42,439 nt of DNA from NCBI GenBank assembly GCA_945875585.1, contig CAMCLK010000042.1, positions 1 through 42,439 on the forward strand. Direction: 5' to 3'. The position numbers were made by a program, and so were the translations under genes. The DNA comes from Candidatus Kuenenia stuttgartensis. GTDB taxonomy: Bacteria > Planctomycetota > Planctomycetia > Gemmatales > Gemmataceae. Of the stretch, positions 35,010 through 42,439 are shown piece by piece. The first letter of the stretch is position 1, and every line of letters begins with the position of its first letter. Below the pieces are notes generated by a model, which was not told where the DNA came from, did not search any database, and worked only from the letters and a program-made list of their open reading frames with translations.

Positions 35010-35221
35010 CCGTTGCCTATTAAGGCGGATGTGTCGATGTGGCGCTGAGCATAGACCGGGCAAACACACCGCTAGGCTACCGTGACATCTCTGATGAGCG
35101 TACTGATTGCCTCGACTTCCTGAATCCTTCGACATTGGGCTTCTCGTCCCGACGCGAGGAATAGAAAACCACCCATTAGCTTAGTTCTGGGCTAGCTGAT
35201 TTCCGGCGATAGCGCCTTCAT
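35010..35221 (-). pseudogene. Remnant of a duplicated RND adaptor gene (5' end only)
   Basis: Read on the minus strand from the ATG at 35219-35221, this segment translates as MKALSPEIS, stop, then after a decayed signal region IQEVEAISTLIRDVTVA, stop, RCVCPVYAQRHIDTSAL. The intact adaptor reads MKALSPQIA and VQKIVATSALVRDVTVSQQYVCQIHAQRHINVCAL at the same positions, one codon apart in total. Similarity continues upstream into the leader (ATATTCGATGAGACAGCG versus ATATTCGAGGAGACAGAG) and fades at about codon 70. Two in-frame stops and the missing body mark it as a dead tandem duplicate or the relic of a second efflux operon. Confidence 0.85.
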
Positions 35222-35244
35222 CGCTGTCTCATCGAATATTCAAA

Positions 35245-35285
35245 AATAAAGGGTGTGCGGGCATCAGGCGCGCACACCCTTTATT
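35245..35285 (-). terminator. Rho-independent terminator of the hcp gene
   Basis: A 15-bp perfect stem, AATAAAGGGTGTGCG (35245-35259) with its complement (35271-35285), with an 11-base loop. On the minus strand it begins 13 bases after the hcp stop and is followed by a T-run (ATTTTTG). It abuts the leader of the adaptor pseudogene. Confidence 0.9.
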
Positions 35286-35297
35286 GTGTTATTATCA

Positions 35298-35807
35298 TCA
35301 AACCTTGGCGGTATTGTTGCCCAGATTGTACTGCCCGATCGCAGGAGCACCAAGGGTTCCATCGGCTTTCTGAGGCTTGTAGGTGATTTTGATAGTTTTG
35401 TAGGTGAGGGAAACCAAATCAACATGGGCGACTTCGCTGACCGGATTGTTGATATCGAGTGGCTGGTAACCGTTGCTGTACTCGGAAACATACACCTCGG
35501 TCAACTCGATGGTAAAATATTCCTGTTGTTCCTTTCCAGCCTTCCTGGCCGTCAGCTTTGCAGTTTTGAAATGATCACCCGAAGATGCGACTTGGAAAAG
35601 TGTTGAGGATGAATTGTTGGTACGGGCCACAAACTTCAAGGCCCCAAACGATGCTTTACCGGCGCCTGAACCGCTGGTACCCGAACCTACGGTGGATTGA
35701 TTGCTGACAGCATGGCTGAAGCTCACCAATTCGATTTCGCCCGTGTGCTTGCTGTCGGTGCTTTCGCCCTGAACGCTGTCAAGCTTGAGGAACATGTCGA
35801 TTGCCAT
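35298..35807 (-). CDS. hcp: Hcp family type VI secretion-like tube protein
   Basis: A 169-residue protein of the Hcp (T6SS_HCP) family. It starts with MAIDMFLKLDSVQGESTDSKHTGEIELVSFSHAVSN, the usual first strands, and has the FTIELTEVYVSEYS segment late in the fold. In type VI systems Hcp forms hexameric rings that stack into the injected tube. No sheath, VgrG, baseplate or TssM gene is in the window, so it is an orphan here. Planctomycetes often carry solitary Hcp-like genes, so a secreted structural or effector role apart from a classical system is possible. AGGAG lies nine bases before the ATG, and a strong terminator follows: a single-gene unit. Confidence 0.9.
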   Translation of the reverse strand: MAIDMFLKLDSVQGESTDSKHTGEIELVSFSHAVSNQSTVGSGTSGSGAGKASFGALKFVARTNNSSSTLFQVASSGDHFKTAKLTARKAGKEQQEYFTIELTEVYVSEYSNGYQPLDINNPVSEVAHVDLVSLTYKTIKITYKPQKADGTLGAPAIGQYNLGNNTAKV

Positions 35808-35965
35808 GATAAACTCTCCTATTTGCTAGTAGGTACACTTGGAACAACTCGCGAAAACCCGATCCGCCGCTTGTCTCATGTCGAGATGCCTGCAAATCAT
35901 GCATTCTATACGAAGATATCACGAGATAGTTCGCACGAACGGAATTTTTGCGCCTAAGAACATTC

Positions 35966-35981
35966 AGGGGCAATAGCCCCT
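35966..35981 (-). terminator. Weak hairpin after the methyltransferase gene
   Basis: AGGGGC-AATA-GCCCCT forms a 6-bp stem, 39 bases past the methyltransferase stop at 36021. No clear T-run follows on the minus strand. It may slow or end the transcript before the hcp promoter. Confidence 0.35.
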
Positions 35982-36020
35982 TGAGTTTGGAATAACTCTC
36001 AGCGCCCTAGCCTCATCAAT

Positions 36021-36758
36021 TCACTTGAAACACTCGATGAATGTCATGGGGGGATATTCCAACAGGGTTGACCAGAAATCCTGATCCTTTTCCATGAGCG
36101 CTTCGGAAGATAACTGCGGTGCGTGCCACCGTACTTCCCTAAACCCTGCCTTGCGAAATGCTTCCTCGTGTAACGCCACATCCAAGTGATAGTTTTCAAT
36201 GTCGAACGGACCGTCACTCAGATGAAATGTCCACTTGATGGGAGCACCTTCTTGCCAAGGCCCCTCCACGTTCGTTTCAAAGCCATATTTTCGGTAAGAC
36301 GGTGCTACGCTGAATATCATTGCAGGATTGCAATTGACCGTCACGAAGCGGCCACCCGACTTCAGAGAGCGGGCAATTCCATGGCACATCGCCTGAAGTT
36401 CGTTACTAGTTCTGGCATAGTTAAGTAGATAGGCGGCCACAGCCAGGTCGAACTGGCCAGTATTCGGCAATTCTCGGGCGTCAGCTACGATGTATTCGAT
36501 CCCAAGTTGATAACGAGCTTCTTGGGCTCTTGCCAAGTCGATCATTCCATGCGACAAGTCCACGCCGGTGACCCGCGCTGCTCCACGTTGCCGGATCATG
36601 CGCGTGTAAAAACCTTCACCACAGGCAACATCCAAGACGGCCATGCCTCTTGTATCACCCACTAGATTCATCAAGGTGAAACACTCAACAAAGGTCCGCC
36701 ACGGTTGCTGTTTAGAGCGCTGATATTGCTCGGCAATTGGGTCGTAATTGGTTGTCAT
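36021..36758 (-). CDS. Class I SAM-dependent methyltransferase
   Basis: A 245-residue Rossmann-fold methyltransferase. Motif I is VLDVACGEGFYTRMI, the acidic end of strand 2 is VTGVDLSHGMIDLAR, motif II/III covers EYIVADARELP and FDLAVAAYLLNYA, and the post-motif LKSGGRFVTVN is present. The C-terminal half (KWTFHLSDGPFDIENYHLD) is the usual substrate-binding insertion of the UbiE/toxoflavin-synthase-like group; the acceptor is unknown. The start at 36758 (MTTNYD) was preferred because GGAG lies seven bases upstream; an ATG at 36770 lacks one. It diverges from ahcY, which removes the S-adenosylhomocysteine that such enzymes make. Confidence 0.88.
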   Translation of the reverse strand: MTTNYDPIAEQYQRSKQQPWRTFVECFTLMNLVGDTRGMAVLDVACGEGFYTRMIRQRGAARVTGVDLSHGMIDLARAQEARYQLGIEYIVADARELPNTGQFDLAVAAYLLNYARTSNELQAMCHGIARSLKSGGRFVTVNCNPAMIFSVAPSYRKYGFETNVEGPWQEGAPIKWTFHLSDGPFDIENYHLDVALHEEAFRKAGFREVRWHAPQLSSEALMEKDQDFWSTLLEYPPMTFIECFK

Positions 36759-37050
36759 TGGAATCTCCAAGAAAAGGCAGCGCCATCAACATATGTTTTT
36801 GGGACAGCCACACGCAAATCTGCTCAGACTGGCTGCTCATGCTGGTTTGAAACAACCGCTACGGAGTTCTGCGCGGCGAAAGATAAAGGCCCTCACCTAA
36901 CAGGCACGAATATTCAGCTTCACGTTGGATTGAAAGGGAATCGGTTTTCCAGAAAACTTGCCTCTGTGCCTCGCATTCTCCTATGTATAAAATGTTCTGG
37001 GAATATGGTTCTCCCATGGAGCCTTGCATAAGGCAACATTTCAACACCAA
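36759..37050 (+). promoter_or_regulatory. Divergent promoter region of methyltransferase and ahcY
   Basis: 292 bases without a gene. A TATAAA hexamer within TATGTATAAAAT (36986-36991) is a plausible -10 for ahcY and would start the transcript about 50 bases before the riboswitch. No good -35 sits at the right distance. No tRNA or other RNA fold was recognised. Confidence 0.35.
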
Positions 37051-37051
37051 C

Positions 37052-37134
37052 TCAACGAGGGGCGCTGCGACGGTACGCATGGGCGTTCCTGCCAGGCTCG
37101 ATGAGGTGGAATATTACTGTGCAACGGCGCCCGT
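37052..37134 (+). promoter_or_regulatory. S-adenosylhomocysteine (SAH) riboswitch
   Basis: The segment has the conserved SAH riboswitch layout. CGAG (37056-37059) pairs with CTCG (37097-37100) to form P1. The core reads GGCGCTGCGACGG, then TGCCAGGCTCG, then GCAACGGCGCCC. A perfect 6-bp pseudoknot joins GGGCGC (37060-37065) to GCGCCC (37127-37132). The class senses SAH and turns on genes that recycle it; the gene 18 bases downstream is exactly that, ahcY. The pseudoknot ends 12 bases before the Shine-Dalgarno (AGGAG, 37145-37149), which suggests control at translation initiation, though transcriptional control is not excluded. Confidence 0.93.
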
Positions 37135-37152
37135 TCATTGGTTTAGGAGACT

Positions 37153-38580
37153 ATGAACGTGAGCGTTGCTGTTCAAAAACCTGTTTCTTTCACTGACTTT
37201 AAGGTTGCTGACATTTCGCTGGCCCCATGGGGCCGCCGCGAGATTGCCATTGCTGAAACCGAAATGCCCGGCTTGATGGCCATCCGGCAAGAGTATGCGG
37301 CGCGCCAACCCCTCAAGGGCGCACGCATCACCGGCTCACTGCACATGACCATCCAGACCGCCGTGCTCATCGAGACGCTTAAAGCCCTTGGTGCCGAGAT
37401 CCGTTGGGCCTCGTGTAACATCTACTCCACACAGGACCACGCTGCCGCTGCTATTGCTGCCGGCGGTATTCCCGTTTACGCCTACAAGGGCGAGTCTCTG
37501 GTTGAGTATTGGGAATACACACACAAAATCTTCGAGTGGGCCGACGGTGGCCACACGAACATGATTCTCGACGACGGCGGCGACGCGACCCTTCTGCTCC
37601 ACCTCGGTGCCCGCGCCGAAGCGGATATTCACGTTCTGGATAAGCCCACCAGCGAAGAAGAACGCATTCTTTACGCAGCCATCAAGAGCCGTATCGCCTC
37701 GCATCCAGGCTGGTACGCCAAGAACCTCGCAGCCGTGAAAGGTGTTACCGAGGAAACCACCACGGGTGTTCATCGCCTCTACCAGATGCACAAGCGTGGC
37801 GAACTGAAATTCCCCGCCATCAACGTCAACGATTCCGTTACCAAGTCGAAATTCGACAACCTCTACGGTTGCCGCGAATCGCTGGTTGACGGTATCAAGC
37901 GCGCCACCGATGTGATGATCGCTGGCAAGATTGCCGTCGTGGCTGGTTACGGCGATGTGGGTAAGGGTTCGGCTCAGGCACTGCGCGCCCTCTCGGCGCA
38001 GGTGTGGATCACCGAAGTCGATCCCATCTGCGCGTTGCAGGCCGCCATGGAAGGCTACCGAGTTGTCACCATGGATTACGCCTGTGACAAGGCCGACATC
38101 TTTGTGACAGCCACGGGTAACTACAAAGTTATTACGCACGCTCACATGGCCAAAATGAAGAATCAGGCCATTGTCTGCAATATCGGCCACTTCGATAACG
38201 AAATCGATGTGTCATCGCTTGAAAACTACCCATGGGAAGAGATCAAGCCACAGGTTGACCACATCATTTTCCCAGACCGCAAGCGGATTATTCTTCTTGC
38301 CAAGGGCCGTCTGGTGAATCTGGGCTGCGGTACGGGTCACCCTTCGTACGTGATGAGCTCCTCGTTCGCCAACCAGGTTCTCGCTCAGATCGAACTGTGG
38401 CTGCATAACGAAAAGTACCCTGTTGGCGTATACGTGCTGCCGAAGAAACTCGACGAACACGTCGCCCGCCTGCAGCTCAAGACGCTGAATGTTGAGCTGA
38501 CCGAACTGACGGCTGAACAGGCCGCGTACATTCATGTGTCCAAAGAAGGACCATTCAAGACCGATAGCTACCGCTATTGA
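37153..38580 (+). CDS. ahcY: Adenosylhomocysteinase (S-adenosylhomocysteine hydrolase)
   Basis: A 475-residue cytoplasmic enzyme that splits S-adenosylhomocysteine to adenosine and homocysteine, relieving product inhibition of methyltransferases. The substrate-binding [15 protein letters not shown], the [16 protein letters not shown] segment, [13 protein letters not shown] and the NAD-binding GYGDVGKG (265-272) are intact. The C-terminus ends KTDSYRY, as in the family, where the last Lys and Tyr touch the neighbouring NAD. AGGAG lies three bases before ACTATG, giving normal spacing for the start at 37153. An SAH riboswitch precedes it and a strong terminator follows, so it is a single-gene unit. 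It diverges from a methyltransferase gene. Confidence 0.98.
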   Translation: MNVSVAVQKPVSFTDFKVADISLAPWGRREIAIAETEMPGLMAIRQEYAARQPLKGARITGSLHMTIQTAVLIETLKALGAEIRWASCNIYSTQDHAAAAIAAGGIPVYAYKGESLVEYWEYTHKIFEWADGGHTNMILDDGGDATLLLHLGARAEADIHVLDKPTSEEERILYAAIKSRIASHPGWYAKNLAAVKGVTEETTTGVHRLYQMHKRGELKFPAINVNDSVTKSKFDNLYGCRESLVDGIKRATDVMIAGKIAVVAGYGDVGKGSAQALRALSAQVWITEVDPICALQAAMEGYRVVTMDYACDKADIFVTATGNYKVITHAHMAKMKNQAIVCNIGHFDNEIDVSSLENYPWEEIKPQVDHIIFPDRKRIILLAKGRLVNLGCGTGHPSYVMSSSFANQVLAQIELWLHNEKYPVGVYVLPKKLDEHVARLQLKTLNVELTELTAEQAAYIHVSKEGPFKTDSYRY

Positions 38581-38627
38581 TCCTAACTTGAAGGGTGTCA
38601 TTCAGACACTCAATTAACTTGATCGTT

Positions 38628-38660
38628 GCGCAGGCCGATGCACTCGGCCTGCGCTTTTTT
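38628..38660 (+). terminator. Rho-independent terminator of ahcY
   Basis: GCGCAGGCCGA (38628-38638) pairs perfectly with TCGGCCTGCGC (38644-38654) around a 5-base loop and is followed by six T residues. It starts 48 bases after the ahcY stop. Confidence 0.95.
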
Positions 38661-38793
38661 CATTTGCCTGTTTCGATCATAGTTCCATAGGCTTGCCGAA
38701 TGAGCAGATCACTCCGTATCCATTGCATGAGCAGGTTTTCAGAACGGTAACCATACACAACACCTGCACCGCGAAATGTTCGAGGGTGAAATC

Positions 38794-39231
38794 ATGGACG
38801 ACAACACGAAAAAACCCAAAGCCAAGCCAGCTAAACTGCTTTCCGGTGGAAATCCGCAAATCGCGAAGGCAGACGGCGATGCCCCCGTGCAAGCGTACAT
38901 CGTCAATATGCCGGGCTGGAAACAAGACCTCGGAAAGCGACTCGACGCACTTATCGTGAAGAACGTGCCCCATGTTCGCAAATGCGTGAAATGGAACTCA
39001 CCTTTTTACGGTATCGATGGCAAGAGCTGGTTCTTATCGTTCCACGTTTTAACGCACTACGTGAAAGTGACGTTCTTCGATGGTATGTCGCTCGATCCGA
39101 TTCCTCCCGGCGGAACAGCACGCAGCAAAGAAGCGCGGTGGATCGACATCCGTGAAACAGACACCCTCGACGAGGCCCAAATGGCCACATGGATCGTGCA
39201 AGCCGCAGCGTTACCCGGTTGGGTTCCTTAG
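38794..39231 (+). CDS. DUF1801 domain-containing protein
   Basis: A 145-residue protein of the DUF1801 (YdhG/YdeI-like) family, small cytoplasmic proteins of unknown biochemical role. After a Lys/Pro-rich N-terminal tail (KKPKAKPAK), the domain has the family segments LDALIVKNVPHVRKCVKWNSPFYG, SWFLSFHVLTHYVKVTFF and EARWIDIRETDTLDEAQMATWI. GAGGG lies eight bases before the ATG at 38794; the earlier ATG at 38776 contains that site and is less likely. It is convergent with katG. Confidence 0.8.
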   Translation: MDDNTKKPKAKPAKLLSGGNPQIAKADGDAPVQAYIVNMPGWKQDLGKRLDALIVKNVPHVRKCVKWNSPFYGIDGKSWFLSFHVLTHYVKVTFFDGMSLDPIPPGGTARSKEARWIDIRETDTLDEAQMATWIVQAAALPGWVP

Positions 39232-39305
39232 TTGGCGATTCTATAGAGCACCTATTGATAGCTGATTTCCGGCTTATTGCAGAACCTGTGGCCGAAAAAG
39301 CCGAA

Positions 39306-39348
39306 TAAAAAGGCACGGCTGACAACTAAGTTGTCAACCGCACCTTTT
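39306..39348 (-). terminator. Terminator of katG, strand-specific by G-U pairs
   Basis: On the minus strand a 20-bp stem forms between AAAAGGTGCGGTTGACAACT and the complementary arm, with three G-U wobbles, followed by TTTTTAT. On the plus strand the same three positions would be C-A mismatches. The hairpin is therefore built to end the katG transcript (stop at 39391). Confidence 0.85.
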
Positions 39349-39390
39349 AAGCGAAAGCCAAGCCGCACCAAGTTCGCGGCAATCAACCCG

Positions 39391-41849
<2,459 letters not shown>

Positions 41850-42049
41850 TTGATAAAATCCACTCGCCTCGAGTGATTAAGAAATTTTAAGAGGCACTCT
41901 TAGGTAGTTAGCTGAACATCGTTATGAGTTGGAAAAACAATGCCTAATGCCTTCCTAAAGGAACCGGGCGCATTATTGATACACGACTTGACACGCAGCC
42001 CCGATTTCCCTCCAAGCAGTATTGCTATAGTCGCAAAAATTACCGCCAT

Positions 42050-42388
42050 TCAGGCTTTCTTGACAAATTCAGATTTCAAATGCATCGAGCCAATTCCATC
42101 GATTTTGCAGTCGATGTCGTGGTCTCCTTCAACAAGGCGAATGTTCTTGACTTTGGTACCCACCTTGACAACCGAGGACGAGCCTTTCACTTTGAGATCC
42201 TTGATAACCGTCACCGAGTCTCCATCTTTCAATTCGTTACCAAAGGCGTCTTTCCACACGCGCTTTTCCTCGGTGTCAGCCACTGCAACGCTGCTCCACT
42301 CGTGATCGCATTCCGGGCAAACGAACTGGCTACCGTTTTCGTAGGTGTATTCGCAGTTGCATTTGGGGCAAAACGGCAAGCCACTCAT
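42050..42388 (-). CDS. yjdM: YjdM/PhnA-type zinc-ribbon protein
   Basis: A 112-residue protein very like the E. coli YjdM (formerly PhnA) family. An N-terminal zinc ribbon ([22 protein letters not shown], Cys pairs near 7/10 and 26/29) is followed by the conserved [44 protein letters not shown] domain, split here only by family-typical variation. Despite its old name, the family is not established as acting on phosphonates. AAGGAA lies five bases before the ATG at 42388; an ATG at 42433 would add 15 Cys-containing residues of uncertain reality. The right window edge is 51 bases further on. Confidence 0.9.
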   Translation of the reverse strand: MSGLPFCPKCNCEYTYENGSQFVCPECDHEWSSVAVADTEEKRVWKDAFGNELKDGDSVTVIKDLKVKGSSSVVKVGTKVKNIRLVEGDHDIDCKIDGIGSMHLKSEFVKKA

Positions 42389-42439
42389 CGGCGTTCCTTG
42401 TTTGGGTCGTTCGCATCCCTGCGGGCAGAACATGTCACT

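Noticed and set aside
35298..35807. Evidence for a type VI secretion system locus
   Set aside because: Only an Hcp-like protein is present; no sheath, VgrG, baseplate or membrane-complex gene flanks it.
36771..37050. tRNA or other structured RNA upstream of the riboswitch
   Set aside because: I looked for cloverleaf arms and CCA ends and found none; only a possible -10 element is visible.
37336..38190. A 284-residue minus-strand frame inside ahcY
   Set aside because: It is the antisense of a highly conserved, riboswitch-controlled gene; the frame is open because of codon bias.
39232..39390. Small gene between the DUF1801 and katG genes
   Set aside because: The frames there overlap the katG terminator hairpin and lack a start site.

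Overview
The window looks like a chromosomal segment of a planctomycete, probably from the Gemmataceae or close to it. The evidence is protein-family content: two large PSCyt/DUF1549/DUF1553 proteins, a DUF1501 protein, a WD40 protein with a cytochrome-like CxxCH head, and a secreted protein whose N-terminus carries the LEQLEDRAVPA signature. I saw no rRNA, tRNA, phage, transposase or CRISPR array. The affiliation is inferred from these families, not from a marker gene.

Layout, left to right. (1) 52-4201, minus strand: a compact four-gene catabolic operon (deacylase of the AstE/AspA type, enolase-superfamily enzyme, creatininase-type amidohydrolase, second enolase-superfamily enzyme), with two ATGA start/stop overlaps. 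(2) 4336-5983, minus: a secreted HEAT-repeat protein followed at once by a macro-domain protein. (3) 6196-11003, plus: the WD40/cytochrome-type protein and a DUF1549/DUF1553 protein. (4) 11004-11574: an intergenic cluster of a palindromic element built on CCCCCAAC-GTGA-GTTGGGGG; another copy sits at the left window edge. (5) 11575-16542: a 68-residue Cys-motif secreted peptide, then a divergent pair made of a large LEQLEDR protein (RTX-like region plus two HbpS/GlcG-like regions) and a predicted outer-membrane barrel. (6) 16629-20210, plus: glucose-6-phosphate dehydrogenase fused to a cyclic-nucleotide-binding domain, and a tandem glycerophosphodiesterase. (7) 20374-22101: a cysteine-dioxygenase-type cupin and a Tat-exported papain-fold-like protein. 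(8) 22183-28381, minus: DUF1549/DUF1553, DUF1501 and an alpha/beta hydrolase in an apparent operon. (9) 28732-34798, minus: a complete tripartite RND efflux operon, with a decayed duplicate of the adaptor gene's 5' end just upstream. (10) 35298-36758, minus: an orphan Hcp and a methyltransferase. (11) 37052-38580, plus: an S-adenosylhomocysteine riboswitch and ahcY. (12) 38794-42388: a DUF1801 protein, an exported catalase-peroxidase and a YjdM/PhnA-type zinc-ribbon protein.

Most of the gene content is planctomycete housekeeping or envelope biology. The items most worth follow-up are the G6PDH-CNB fusion, the uncharacterised four-gene operon, the palindromic repeat family, the adaptor pseudogene, the two-domain HbpS-like LEQLEDR protein and the small Cys-motif peptide.
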